NCBI GenBank assembly: GCA_029260755.1
Contig: JAJDCQ010000246.1
Coordinates: 1-64,000 of the forward strand
Length of the DNA stretch: 64,000 nt
Source: Planctomycetota bacterium
GTDB taxonomy: Bacteria > Planctomycetota > J058 > JAJDCQ01
Direction of reading: 5' to 3'
Every line of letters begins with the position of its first letter. Position 1 is the stretch's first letter. The notes beneath the pieces are model-generated. The model did no database searches. It was not told the origin of the DNA and saw only the letters and a list, made by a program, of their open reading frames with translations. Positions 36,045 through 47,086 of the stretch are shown one piece after another. The translations under genes were made by a program, and so were the position numbers.

Positions 36045-37291
36045 CGCCGCCTCCGTGCGTTCCGGGACGTCGCGAGCTCCTCGTAGATCGCCTCGACCGC
36101 GTCCATGCGCGCGTCGAACGAGAGAGGCCCCTCCACCCTCGAGCGGGCCGAGCGGGTGCGCTCGGCGCGGGCCGCGGGACGATCGAGCGCCTCGTCGATC
36201 GCCCCGGCGAGCCGCGTCGCGTCCCCCGCTTCGACGAGGAGTCCGTCGACGCCGTCACGGACCATCGCCGCGGTCCCGCCGACCGAGGTCGCGACGATCG
36301 GCGTCTCGAGGGCCATCGCCTCGAGCACGGTGTTCGCGGTCCCCTCGTCGTCCGAGGACTGCACGAAGAGGTCGAACGCATGGTGAAGATCGACGACGTC
36401 GCCTCGCTGCCCGAGCAGCACACCCGGATCGAGCCCCACCCGCCGCGCATGCGCGTCGAGCTCGCTCCGGAGCTCTCCCTCGCCGGCGATCAGCAGCCGG
36501 AGGTCGGGATGCCGATCCCGCAGCTGGACGACGGCGTCCATGAGCAGGTCGAAGCGCTTCTGCTTCGCGAGACGCCCGACCGAGCCGATCACCACATCGC
36601 GCAGGCCAACGCCGAGCGAGCTTCGGATCGCGTCCCGCCGCGCGAGGTCCCGACGGAACGCCCGGTGATCGATCCCGTTCAGGATCACGCTCACGCGGTC
36701 GCGACGCGCTCCGGCCGCGACGAGGGCGTCGCGGATCGGTTCGGAGACGGCAACCGCCCGCGGAAAGGCGGCGATGAGCCTCTTGTCCACCGCGTAGTAG
36801 AACGCCTCCCGCCAGCTCGTGCCGAACCAGCCGTGGACCGTCGCGAGCGGAGTGACGCCCTCGGACCACCGAAGGCCCAGGGCCAGGAGGTCTGTCTTGT
36901 AGTCGTGGGCATGGACGATGTCGATGCCCCTCGAGCGAACGAGGCGCCGCAGCGCGGGCCAGACCGCCGGATCGAGCGAGTGCCGCTCGCGCACCTCGAC
37001 GTAGTCCACCCCGAGGACCGCCGCGCGCTCATTGATGTGGAACACCGAGTCGCGATCGTCACGGACGTAGCAGACGGTCACCTCGAACCGCCGCGGATCC
37101 GCGCGCGCCGCTCCTCGAAGGATCGTCTTCTCCGGACCACCGCCGGTTCCGCGCACGCTCCGGAGCTCGAGAACGCGGATCGGGCGGACGCGCCCTCCGC
37201 TTGCGCGGGACGCGCGGTCGTGGCACGCTTCTGCGACGGGCATCGGTCGCGGCGCAGACGGGCTTCGAGCCCCGTCGACGGAGGCGATCAT
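36041..37291 (-). CDS. glycosyltransferase family 4 protein
   Basis: This GT-B enzyme is 416 aa from the ATG at 37291, which has a GGGAG 7 bases upstream. An ATG at 37327 is an alternative. The first strand is PIRVLELRSVRGTGGGPEKT. The acceptor-domain segment DIVHAHDYKTD and donor-domain segments IGSVGRLAKQKRFD and SDDEGTANTVLEAMA (E-x7-E) follow. It is the promoter-proximal gene of a minus-strand run with overlapping starts and stops (36041-37291, 35382-36044, 34180-35385). The divergent YetA-like gene starts 85 bases away. Confidence 0.88.
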   Translation of the reverse strand: MIASVDGARSPSAPRPMPVAEACHDRASRASGGRVRPIRVLELRSVRGTGGGPEKTILRGAARADPRRFEVTVCYVRDDRDSVFHINERAAVLGVDYVEVRERHSLDPAVWPALRRLVRSRGIDIVHAHDYKTDLLALGLRWSEGVTPLATVHGWFGTSWREAFYYAVDKRLIAAFPRAVAVSEPIRDALVAAGARRDRVSVILNGIDHRAFRRDLARRDAIRSSLGVGLRDVVIGSVGRLAKQKRFDLLMDAVVQLRDRHPDLRLLIAGEGELRSELDAHARRVGLDPGVLLGQRGDVVDLHHAFDLFVQSSDDEGTANTVLEAMALETPIVATSVGGTAAMVRDGVDGLLVEAGDATRLAGAIDEALDRPAARAERTRSARSRVEGPLSFDARMDAVEAIYEELATSRNARRRR

Positions 37292-37375
37292 CGCTCGGCT
37301 CCCGCCGGCGGGACGCCCCGCCGGCATGCACTCCTACTATAGACGCTGCGGCGAGTTGAGGCACCGAGCACGTCC

Positions 37376-39985
37376 GTGACCGACCGGCCAGACCCCGCCG
37401 CGCCTCGCCTCGCGTTCGTCGCCGACGAGGATCTCTCGCGCACCGGGGAGCCCGTCCGCGGCGGCGTTCCCTGGCCGCCAGGCGCCCTTCACGACCCCTC
37501 ACGGCTCGTTCTCCGCGATGCTCGCGACGACGCCCGGCTTCCACTCCAGACGCGCATCCTGGAGCGGTGGACCGACGGGTCGATTCGCTGGCTCCTCATC
37601 GACACGCTCGCCGGCCCGCACGAAGGGACGCTCGAGCTCCTGCCAGCGGACGCCTCCGCGGATGCCGCCGCGAACCCCCTCCGCGTGCACGAGCCCGGCA
37701 CCGGCGAGGTGATCGTCGAGACCGGAGTGCGGCGATTCCGGCTGCGGGCCGGCGGCCCCTTCCCGTTCGCCGGCGTCGAGGACGCGGCCGGCCGGCCCAC
37801 GATGGATCCGACCCGCGCCGCGCTGGTCGTCGAGCCGACGCACGGGGCGCCGCTTCACGCCGTCTTCGACCAGATCGAGGTCGAGGAAGCCGGTCCGGTT
37901 CGAGCGATCGTCCGACTCCGAGGGACCGTCGCGGAGCCCGGCGCCGAACCGTTCCTCACGACGACCGCCCGGATCCATCTCTTCGCGGGATCCCCGGTCG
38001 CGCGGATCGACGTCACCCTCCGCAATCCCCGCCCCGCCCAGCACCCGGGTGGACGCTGGGAGCTCGGCGATCCGGGCTCCGTCCTGATCCGCGACGCCTC
38101 CCTGACCCTCGCCCTGCCGCCGGACGACGCCCCCGGAACGACGCGCGTCCGCGTCGAGCCCGACGAGCCGCTCGCGCGGACGGCGACCCCGCTCGAGATC
38201 TACCAGGACAGTAGCGGTGGCGAGCACTGGCGCTCCCGGGTCCACCTCGACCGTGACCGACGGATCCCGTGCTCGTTCCGCGGATACAGGGTCCGCGCCG
38301 GAACGAAGCCCGAGCGCCGCGGCCATCGCGCATCGCCGATCGTTCTTCTCCAGCGGGGAGACGCCTTCCTGGGAGTCACCCTGCAGCACTTCTGGCAGAC
38401 GTTCCCCAAGGCGATCGAGACCGACGACGACACGGTCACCGTGCGCCTCTTCCCGGGCCAGGCCTCGAGCCCGCACGAGCTCCAGGGCGGCGAGCAGAAG
38501 ACGCACGTCGTCTTCGTCGCGTTCGGCGAGGACCCGATCACGGACGTGCCCCTCGCCTGGTGTCACGACCCCCTCGCCGTCGAGCTCCAGCCCGGCTGGT
38601 ACGCCGCGGCCGAGACGGCCCCGTGGCTCCTCCCGCGCGACGAGGACCCCGACGAGGCCGACGCCCACCGTCAGCTCGCGGAGGCGGCGATCGACGGCGA
38701 AGACACGTTCGAGAGCAAGCGCGAGCGCGTCGACGAGTACGGCTGGCGCCACTTCGGCGAGCTCTGGGCCGACCACGAGGCCGTCCGCCACGACGGCCCC
38801 GAGGCCTTCGTCACCCACTACAACAACCAGTACGACGCGCTCTACGGGCTCCTCGTCCAGCATCTCCGCAGCGGCGACCGCCGGTGGAAACGCCTCGCCG
38901 ACGAGCTGGCCGCCCACGTCGTCGACGTGGACGTCTACCACACCGACGGCGACAAGGCCGCCTACAACCACGGCCTCTTCTGGCACACCTACCACTACAC
39001 CGACGCCGACATCGCGACCCACCGGAGCTACCCGACCCGCGGCGACGACGTTCCCGGCGGCGGGCCCTCGAACGAGCACTGCTACACCTCGGGCCTGCTG
39101 CTGCACCACCTCCTGACGGGAGACCCGCTCTCGCGCGAGACCGTTCTCGAGCTCGCCGACTGGATGATCGCGATGGACGACGGAACGAGGAGCGTCTTCC
39201 GAGTCCTCGCCGGCGGCGCGACCGGCCTCGCGAGCCAGACCTACACCCGGGACCACCACGGGCCCGGGCGCGGCGCCGGGAACGCAATCGTGGCGATGAT
39301 CGACGCGCACCGGCTGACGGGGGAGGCTCGCTACCTCGCGAAGGCCGAGGAGCTGATCCGCCGCTGCATCCACCCCGAGGACGACCTCGCCGCCCGCCGC
39401 CTCGACCACGTCGAGAGCCGGTGGTCGTACACGATCTTCCTCCAGGCTCTCGGCCGCTATCTCGATCACAAGGCCGAGCGCGACGAGCTCGACGAGCGCT
39501 ACGCGTACGCTCGCGCGAGCCTTCTCCACTACGGCCGCTGGATCGCCGAGCGCGAGCACCCCTACCTCGAGAGGCCCGAGCTCCTCGAGTTCCCGACCGA
39601 GACCTGGGCCGCCCAGGACCTCCACAAGAGCGATGCCCTCGCCTACGCCGCCCTGCACGCCGAGGGCTCCGAGCGGGCGCGCTTTCGCGAGCGCGCCTCC
39701 TTCTTCCTTCGTGATGCGACGACGCGCCTCGCGGATCTGCCGACCCGGACCCTCACCCGTCCGGTCGTGCTCCTCCTCTCGCACGGACTCGCCGAGCCGT
39801 GGCTCGTGCGTCACCCCGACGCCGCTCGGCCCGCCCCGCGCACGACCGAGCCGTTCCCGCCTCCCCTGGCATTCGAGCCGAAGCGCGCACGGGCCATCAG
39901 GCGAGCGTGCATCCTCGCTGCATTGGCGGCCGCACTCGCCGTCGGGACACTCGTCCTACTCGTCAGCCGCGCGACCGCCGGATAG
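37376..39985 (+). CDS. YetA/PcRGLX-like predicted glycan-active enzyme, membrane-anchored
   Basis: This is an 869-aa protein with a GTG start. Residues about 1-260 are a beta-rich RIFT-type barrel with ERWTDGSIRWLLID. The middle part is beta-sandwich-like. Residues about 450-750 form an alpha/alpha-toroid-like domain with HYNNQYDALYGLL, DKAAYNHGLFWHTYHY and GGGPSNEHCYTSG, rich in conserved His, Tyr and Asn. This layout fits the YetA/exo-rhamnogalacturonan-lyase-like group. A C-terminal membrane helix (about 843-865) would anchor it, and no N-terminal signal peptide is seen, so topology is unclear. A degradative or editing enzyme inside a biosynthetic cluster could trim the polymer. The function is inferred from fold family only. 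Its 3' end overlaps the next gene by 23 bases. Confidence 0.7.
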   Translation: MTDRPDPAAPRLAFVADEDLSRTGEPVRGGVPWPPGALHDPSRLVLRDARDDARLPLQTRILERWTDGSIRWLLIDTLAGPHEGTLELLPADASADAAANPLRVHEPGTGEVIVETGVRRFRLRAGGPFPFAGVEDAAGRPTMDPTRAALVVEPTHGAPLHAVFDQIEVEEAGPVRAIVRLRGTVAEPGAEPFLTTTARIHLFAGSPVARIDVTLRNPRPAQHPGGRWELGDPGSVLIRDASLTLALPPDDAPGTTRVRVEPDEPLARTATPLEIYQDSSGGEHWRSRVHLDRDRRIPCSFRGYRVRAGTKPERRGHRASPIVLLQRGDAFLGVTLQHFWQTFPKAIETDDDTVTVRLFPGQASSPHELQGGEQKTHVVFVAFGEDPITDVPLAWCHDPLAVELQPGWYAAAETAPWLLPRDEDPDEADAHRQLAEAAIDGEDTFESKRERVDEYGWRHFGELWADHEAVRHDGPEAFVTHYNNQYDALYGLLVQHLRSGDRRWKRLADELAAHVVDVDVYHTDGDKAAYNHGLFWHTYHYTDADIATHRSYPTRGDDVPGGGPSNEHCYTSGLLLHHLLTGDPLSRETVLELADWMIAMDDGTRSVFRVLAGGATGLASQTYTRDHHGPGRGAGNAIVAMIDAHRLTGEARYLAKAEELIRRCIHPEDDLAARRLDHVESRWSYTIFLQALGRYLDHKAERDELDERYAYARASLLHYGRWIAEREHPYLERPELLEFPTETWAAQDLHKSDALAYAALHAEGSERARFRERASFFLRDATTRLADLPTRTLTRPVVLLLSHGLAEPWLVRHPDAARPAPRTTEPFPPPLAFEPKRARAIRRACILAALAAALAVGTLVLLVSRATAG

Positions 39986-40895
39986 GTCGTCGATCTCGAG
40001 AAGCCACGGCACTGGAACGACTGACGTCCCCCGGCTTAGTCAGAACCACCCAGATGTAAGAAGTCACGAATTCACGAAGCACCGGCATCCGGAGAAACGC
40101 CTTCGTCCACGCCGCAAGCCTCGAACCGAAGGGCTGAGGAAAGACCTTGAAGCGGAATCGACTCACCCTGAAGAGCGCCTCGTAGTCTCGAATGAGGAGC
40201 TTGTTCAAGTAGTCCGTGCTGATCTCCTCGTGCTCGTAGCGTCCCGGCCGCATCCGCCCGTCCGCATCGAGATCGTGCATGGTCGGAACGTACCAGGGAG
40301 CGTTGTACACCCGCCGACAGGTCCTGAGGACCGTCCTCTCCGAGAAGAAAACATGCGCCCAAGGTACGGGCATCGTCGACCACAGATGAGGCGCGAACGG
40401 GTGATACCAGCCCCAAGTCCCGATCAGCATCTTCCCGCCAGGTCGAAGCACGCGGAAGCACTCTTCCAAGACGGTAGCAGGCTGAGCGACGTGTTCGAAG
40501 ACGTCGTAGCAAATCACTACGTCGACGACCTCAGACGTGAGCGGAAGCGATCCAACGGTACTCTCGACGAACGACGCTCTGGACGATCGACAGCGATGAC
40601 GCGCCATGCGGATCGCCGCCGCGTCGATGTCGACGCCGATCACCTTGTCCGCCCCGCGATCTAGATACCCCGACGTCATCGCTCCATCACTGCACCCCAG
40701 ATCGAGAACGATCCGCCCGGGGATCTGGACACCGCAACGGCGCGCAGCGTCCATCACGGCATCGACTTGCTCGCTCCGGAAGTCGGCGTAGTGACCGCGG
40801 TCCGAGAGCGCCTGCTTCATTTCGGACGAATGAGCAACCTCGGTGTTGTAGAGGAGCCTTGCGAGACGAAACAAGATCTCTTCCGAGATCCTCAT
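39963..40895 (-). CDS. class I SAM-dependent methyltransferase
   Basis: This protein is 310 aa from the ATG at 40895, which has an AGGAGAGG about 6 bases upstream. The frame is open to 41030, but that part is not convincing. The SAM motifs are IVLDLGCSDGAMTSGYL, VIGVDIDAAAIRMA and VVICYDVFEHVAQP, followed by FRVLRPGGKMLIGTWGWYHP. The C-terminal third is specific to surface-glycan methyltransferases of this kind. The substrate is probably a sugar or polyprenyl-linked glycan. The stop region overlaps the end of the YetA-like gene by 23 bases. Confidence 0.85.
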   Translation of the reverse strand: MRISEEILFRLARLLYNTEVAHSSEMKQALSDRGHYADFRSEQVDAVMDAARRCGVQIPGRIVLDLGCSDGAMTSGYLDRGADKVIGVDIDAAAIRMARHRCRSSRASFVESTVGSLPLTSEVVDVVICYDVFEHVAQPATVLEECFRVLRPGGKMLIGTWGWYHPFAPHLWSTMPVPWAHVFFSERTVLRTCRRVYNAPWYVPTMHDLDADGRMRPGRYEHEEISTDYLNKLLIRDYEALFRVSRFRFKVFPQPFGSRLAAWTKAFLRMPVLREFVTSYIWVVLTKPGDVSRSSAVASRDRRPIRRSRG

Positions 40896-40968
40896 TTGAA
40901 GCCTCTCCTCTTCCTGCTGCGAGCACATGGACCTTCGCGACAGACGGCTGGCGTCGCGCATCACCCCG

Positions 40969-40996
40969 ATGTTAGTTCCACCGCAAGCGAACGCAA
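40969..40996 (-). promoter_or_regulatory. weak promoter candidate for the methyltransferase
   Basis: On the minus strand TTGCGT (40996-40991) and TAACAT (40974-40969) are 16 bases apart, about 75 bases upstream of the ATG. Match quality is low. The remaining divergent region 40896-41168 shows no other feature. Confidence 0.2.
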
Positions 40997-41168
40997 AACG
41001 GAGTCGCTCGACACCATGGGAAGCGGCCACCCCGCTTGTGCGGCACCGTCGCCTCTGTCACCATCCCAGTGTCCCGTCGAATGATCCGACGAGCACGGGA
41101 GCCCGGTTCTGGCCACCGCGACGACCTCCGCCCGCCCGCCGCAGACGGCGAGTCGCGGGATTCTCCTC

Positions 41169-42332
41169 GTGAGCGAGCTCTACCCCCCGGCGATCGGCGG
41201 GTCGGCGGTCCTCTTCGCGAACGTCTACCGGCGGCTCGGCCGCGAGCTCGGCGTCCGGGTCCTGACCGACGCCGAGACCTCGCCCGACGCCGGAAAGGCC
41301 GGGATCGAGGACGAGATCGAGATCGTCCGCGGCTCCCTCAGGACGGCCCGGTGGGGCTTGCTCCACCCCGCGGGGCTTCGTCACCATCTCCGGGTCGCGC
41401 GCAGGATCCGCTCGCTCGCCCGCGAGGCCGACCCGGGCCCCTCGATCGTCCACGCGGGTCGGCCGCTCCCCGAGGGGCTCGCCGCCTGGCTCGCCTCGAA
41501 GCTCGGCGGGCCCCGCTACGTCGCCTGGGCGCACGGCGAGGACATCGCCACCGCGCTCACCTCCCGCGAGCTCGGCTACCTCGTCCGGAGGATCTACCGC
41601 CGCGCGGCCGCCGCCCTGGCGAACAGTCGCTCGACGGCGCGACTCATCGAAGCGCTCGGCGTCCCGTCGGAGCGCATCCAGATCGCGCACCCCGGCGTCG
41701 ACCCGGATCGCTTCCGCCCCGAGATCGACGGCTTTGCCCTCCGCAAACGCCTCGCGCCCGACGCCGAGACGCTGCTTCTCCAGGTCGGACGTCTCCAGCG
41801 ACGCAAGGGCCACGACCTCGCGATCGAGGCCGTCGCCCGCCTCCGCGATGAACTCCCGGGACTGCGGTTCTTGATCGTCGGCGACGGCGATCAGCGCGAG
41901 CGCCTCGAGTCGCTCGCGACCGAGCGGGGCGTCGCGGACCGCGTGATCTTCGCCGGCTCCCTCGACGACGCCGAGCTTCCCGCTTGCTACGCCGCGAGCG
42001 ACGTCTTCATCCACCCGAACCGCGACGACGGCGGCGACATCGAGGGCTTCGGGATCGTCTTCCTCGAAGCCGCCGCCACCGAGCGCCCCTCCATCGGCGG
42101 AAACACCGGCGGAGTCCCCGAGGCGGTCGCCGACGGCGAGACCGGGCTGCTCGTCTCGGGCGAGGACGCCGACGAGCTCGCCGCCGCCATCCGCCGCCTC
42201 GCCGGCGACGCCGAGCTCCGAGCCCGCCTCGGCAAGGCGGGACGCGAGCGCGTCCTCGCCGGCTTCACCTGGGAGCACACGGCCCGCCACGTCGGCGAGC
42301 TCCACGACCGCCTCCTGGGAACGGGCTCGTGA
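41169..42332 (+). CDS. glycosyltransferase family 4 protein (start may lie upstream)
   Basis: This GT-B enzyme is 387 aa from the GTG at 41169. In GT4 proteins the first beta strand normally precedes SELYPPAIGGSA. Here that strand (SRGILLV) is encoded just upstream of the GTG. The frame is open back to a stop at 41082 and has no ATG, GTG or TTG ahead of it, only a CTG at 41109 preceded by GGGAG at 41097-41101. A CTG start (407 aa) is therefore plausible. The donor domain has LLLQVGRLQRRKGHDL and IEGFGIVFLEAA (E-x7-E). The stop overlaps the next start (GTGA). Sugar specificity is unknown. Confidence 0.88.
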   Translation: MSELYPPAIGGSAVLFANVYRRLGRELGVRVLTDAETSPDAGKAGIEDEIEIVRGSLRTARWGLLHPAGLRHHLRVARRIRSLAREADPGPSIVHAGRPLPEGLAAWLASKLGGPRYVAWAHGEDIATALTSRELGYLVRRIYRRAAAALANSRSTARLIEALGVPSERIQIAHPGVDPDRFRPEIDGFALRKRLAPDAETLLLQVGRLQRRKGHDLAIEAVARLRDELPGLRFLIVGDGDQRERLESLATERGVADRVIFAGSLDDAELPACYAASDVFIHPNRDDGGDIEGFGIVFLEAAATERPSIGGNTGGVPEAVADGETGLLVSGEDADELAAAIRRLAGDAELRARLGKAGRERVLAGFTWEHTARHVGELHDRLLGTGS

Positions 42333-43507
42333 CCGCAGTCATGGCCGAGACCATCGAGACCGACCGCGACCATCGGGACATCGAGAGCCCGCGCGTCCTC
42401 CAGGTCGTCCTCACCCTGCGCCCAGGTGGCACGGAGCGACTCGTCGTCGAGACGGCGACGCGCCTGGCGGACCGGTTCGCGATGGCGGTCTGCTGCCTCG
42501 ATGATCCGGGTGCCTGGGCGCCTCACCTCACCGACCGCGGCATCCCGGTCTGGTCGCTCGGGCGCCGGCCCGGCTTCCGCCCGGGCCTCGCCCGAGCCGT
42601 CGCCGCGCTCGCGCGGCGTCACGATGCCGACGTCCTTCACTGCCACCAGTACTCTCCGTTCGTCTACGGCCGCCTCGCCTCGCTCGCCCGCGGCCGTCCT
42701 CGCGTCGTGTTCACCGAGCACGGCCGTCTCGAGGACGCGCCGCCGTCCTGGAAGCGCCGACTGGTCAATCCCCTCCTCGGCCGCTTCCCCGGCAAGATGT
42801 TCGCCGTATCGCAGGACCTCCGTCGCCACATGCTCGCCGAGGGATTCCCCGCCGCGCGCGTGGAGGTCATCGAGAATGGGATCGATCCCGGCCCGGAGCC
42901 AGGCCGCGACGACCGGGGGCGGGCCCGAGCAGCGCTCGGCCTCCCGCACGACGCCCCGGTCGTCGGGACCGTCGCACGCCTCGACCCGGTGAAGGACCTG
43001 CCGGCGCTCGTCCGAGCGATCGCCGAGGTCCGGCGGACGCTGTCCGACGCCCGACTCGTCATCGTGGGGGACGGACCCGAGCTCGAGCGGATCCTCGCCG
43101 CGACGCACGACGCGGGGGTCACCGACGCCGTCACGACGACTGGCCATCGCGACGACGCGCGCGAGCTGCTTCCCGCCTTCGACGTGTTCGCCAACGTCTC
43201 GACCTCGGAGGGCATCTCGCTGACGATCCTCGAGGCGATGGCGGCGACCTGCCCGGTCGTCGCGACGGCGGTCGGCGGCACGCCCGAGGTCGTCATCGAT
43301 TTCACCACGGGAAGACTCGTTCCGGCGCGATCTCCGGCGCCGCTCGCCGAAGCGCTCGTCGCGCTGCTGCACGACCAGGACGGCGCCCGGAGGCTCGGCA
43401 TCGCGGGGCGCCGCCGCGTCGTCGATCACTTCACGATCGACCGGATGGTCGATCGATACGCGGCGGTCTACCGCTCCGTCACGCCTCGACCCAGGCGAGC
43501 CCAGTAG
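42329..43507 (+). CDS. glycosyltransferase family 4 protein
   Basis: This 392-aa GT-B enzyme starts at GTG 42329, overlapping the previous stop (GTGA). ATG 42341 is the alternative. The first strand is VLQVVLTLRPGGTERLVVE. Then come DVLHCHQYSPFVYGRL, VVFTEHGRLEDAP and VIENGIDPG. The donor domain has VGTVARLDPVKDL and TSEGISLTILEAMA (E-x7-E). The stop codon lies one base before the asparagine-synthase start, so the three genes 41169-45440 form one unit. It is close to the glycosyltransferases that accompany exosortase-type asparagine synthases. Confidence 0.9.
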   Translation: MTAVMAETIETDRDHRDIESPRVLQVVLTLRPGGTERLVVETATRLADRFAMAVCCLDDPGAWAPHLTDRGIPVWSLGRRPGFRPGLARAVAALARRHDADVLHCHQYSPFVYGRLASLARGRPRVVFTEHGRLEDAPPSWKRRLVNPLLGRFPGKMFAVSQDLRRHMLAEGFPAARVEVIENGIDPGPEPGRDDRGRARAALGLPHDAPVVGTVARLDPVKDLPALVRAIAEVRRTLSDARLVIVGDGPELERILAATHDAGVTDAVTTTGHRDDARELLPAFDVFANVSTSEGISLTILEAMAATCPVVATAVGGTPEVVIDFTTGRLVPARSPAPLAEALVALLHDQDGARRLGIAGRRRVVDHFTIDRMVDRYAAVYRSVTPRPRRAQ

Positions 43508-43508
43508 C

Positions 43509-45436
<1,928 letters not shown>

Positions 45437-45440
<4 letters not shown>

Positions 45441-46054
45441 ACTTCAACAGCGCCGCGTTCGTCCTGTTCGTCGCGATCGTCGCGTTGCTCTACGCCGCCC
45501 TCCAGGCCGCCGGTCGCCATCGGCTCCAGAACCGAACGCTCCTCATCGCGAGCTATGTCTTCTACGGGGCGTGGGACCATCGATTCCTCTTCCTGATCCT
45601 TCTCTCGACCGCCCTCGACTACACCGCCGGCCTCGGGATCGTCGGTCGACGGCCGACGAAGCGCGTCACCGCGGCGATGGCCGTCCTGCTCCTCGCCGCC
45701 AGCGTGCTGCTCTGCGCACCGATCGACTGGGCGGGGATCTCCCACTCACTGCTTCCCGACTCGGCTTGGGAGGGCGGGTGGATTGAGCGTCCGACCTACC
45801 AGGGCCCGCTCGTCCCGGACGCGAGCTGGCGCATCTTCTTCGGCGCCCTCGCCGCGACGGCCGCGGTGAGGGCGAGATCGGAAATCAGGAGGACCAGCAG
45901 AACAGCCGCAGCGCGGAAGAGCCACCGTCTCCTCGCTGAGTCCATCCCAGACTGCGAGTCTCCCAGCCGCCCGACCGAACCGCTACCTCGTCCGGTTTCT
46001 CGGACCCGCGGTCGCGTTGCTCGTCGCCGGACATGCGTACACCGTCTAAAATGA
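45437..46054 (+). pseudogene. truncated MBOAT O-acyltransferase
   Basis: The ATG overlaps the asparagine-synthase stop (ATGA). Residues 1-143 match the N-terminus of AlgI-like membrane-bound O-acyltransferases: MNFNSAAFVLFVAIVALLYA, then LLIASYVFYGAWDHRFLFL and STALDYTAG. From about 45866 the frame changes to Arg/Ser/Pro-rich sequence with no membrane helices and no catalytic His, and stops at residue 205. Intact family members have about 450-550 residues. Another frame at 45948-46047 encodes a hydrophobic end (RYLVRFLGPAVALLVAG) with its own stop. The gene looks truncated by deletion or rearrangement. The alternative is an assembly error. Confidence 0.7.
45796..45945 (-). pseudogene. possible fragment of a membrane-anchored protein inside the MBOAT remnant
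   Basis: A 49-codon minus-strand frame starts at ATG 45945: MDSARRRWLFRAAAVLLVL, continuing into a hydrophobic helix. It then runs into reverse-strand MBOAT sequence and stops at 45796. The N-terminus resembles that of signal-anchored partner proteins (SGNH-hydrolase type) often encoded beside MBOAT genes, but here it is inverted. It may mark an inversion junction near 45866. The evidence is weak. Confidence 0.25.
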
Positions 46055-46056
46055 CA

Positions 46057-46084
46057 AAGGGGACGAGCGTTCGCTCGTCCCCTT
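46057..46084 (-). terminator. Rho-independent terminator for the cysteine-rich protein gene
   Basis: A perfect 13-bp stem (46057-46069 with 46072-46084) has a two-base loop. On the minus strand it is followed by TTT and ATTTT (46058-46047). It lies about 40 bases after the stop of the gene at 46121-47086. It also separates the glycan cluster from region 3. Confidence 0.8.
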
Positions 46085-46120
46085 GGTCCTGCTTCTGACT
46101 CGGCGTTCGGCTTGGCCTAC

Positions 46121-47086
46121 CTAACGGTGGTCGCCGAAGGTTTCGAAGCCGTGCTCGTCGCAGAGGGTGCACTCTCCGGTTCCGAGGCGTTCCTTGCTGT
46201 CCTTGCTGCAGAACCAGCAGGAGCGGAGGACTCGGCGGTCTTTTTCGTCCTTGGCGAGGCCGGAGCCCATGCACTCGGGGCAGACCTTCGTCCCTCCGCA
46301 GCGGGTGCAGGGGACGGATCTCTCGGAGAGGCGGTAGCGGTGGGGCGTCGTCTTGTTGAGGCAGTGCCCCGTCTCGACGCGGCGCTTGCCCTTCTCCTCG
46401 GTCACCACCTCGTGGCCGCATCCTTCGACGGCGCAGAAGACGGTCGAGTCGTTGTCGGTGTGGAAGCCGCTCGCCCCCGGCGTCGTTCCGTAGAAGCCCT
46501 TGAACTTGGTGTCGCCGCGATCCGTCTTGCCGGTGCAGTCGCCGTTGTGGCACTGCTCCTCGGTCAGGGCGACGGGATTCTCGCAGTGGGGGCACCGCCC
46601 GCGGAACGCGGTGTGCCAGCTCACCTTGCAGGTGGAGCACCAGTTCTCGACGGTCGTCGGGATGTATCCGTCGCGGAGCATTCCGGTGCCTCGGTCCGCG
46701 TTGTCGTGCTCGCGGCACTTGGCTCCTTCGAAGCTCATCGTCCCGTCGACGCCCGCGGCGTCGAGGTCGTCGTCGAAGCTGTCGAACGCCTGCCCGCAGA
46801 CGGCCCCGTCCTCGGTCTCCTTGAAGAGACAGACGGCCGTGCGGTCGACGAGCTCCGTCTGGCACGTCGGGCACTGGCTCGCCGTGCCCTCGTCGGCGGT
46901 CACCGGCATCGGGTAGGGCCGCTGATCCGTCTCGCTCCGCTTGTCGACGGGCTTCTGGCCGTCGATCGCCGGCGGGTTCTCGGCGACGAACAACGCCGCG
47001 GGAACCGCCGTCGAGGAGCTCGCGGCGAAGATCACTCCGCCGGCCGCCACCAGGGCGAGCACGAGGCCGATGATCACGCTCTTCAT
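46121..47086 (-). CDS. exported cysteine-rich multi-zinc-ribbon protein
   Basis: This is a 321-aa protein. An N-terminal signal peptide or anchor (MKSVIIGLVLALVAAGGVIF) is followed by 22 cysteines in about 290 residues. Seven CxxC pairs are seen: CPTC, CSTC, CPHC, CTRC, CPEC, CWFC and CTLC. There are also single Cys and His near them. The C-terminal part (PCTRCGGTKVCPECMGSG) resembles the zinc-binding region of DnaJ. Zinc ribbons or rubredoxin-like knuckles are the likely structure, which is unusual for an exported protein. No enzyme motif was found. It is a single-gene unit, divergent from the sigma factor gene and ending at the hairpin 46057-46084. I do not recognise a named family. Confidence 0.8.
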   Translation of the reverse strand: MKSVIIGLVLALVAAGGVIFAASSSTAVPAALFVAENPPAIDGQKPVDKRSETDQRPYPMPVTADEGTASQCPTCQTELVDRTAVCLFKETEDGAVCGQAFDSFDDDLDAAGVDGTMSFEGAKCREHDNADRGTGMLRDGYIPTTVENWCSTCKVSWHTAFRGRCPHCENPVALTEEQCHNGDCTGKTDRGDTKFKGFYGTTPGASGFHTDNDSTVFCAVEGCGHEVVTEEKGKRRVETGHCLNKTTPHRYRLSERSVPCTRCGGTKVCPECMGSGLAKDEKDRRVLRSCWFCSKDSKERLGTGECTLCDEHGFETFGDHR

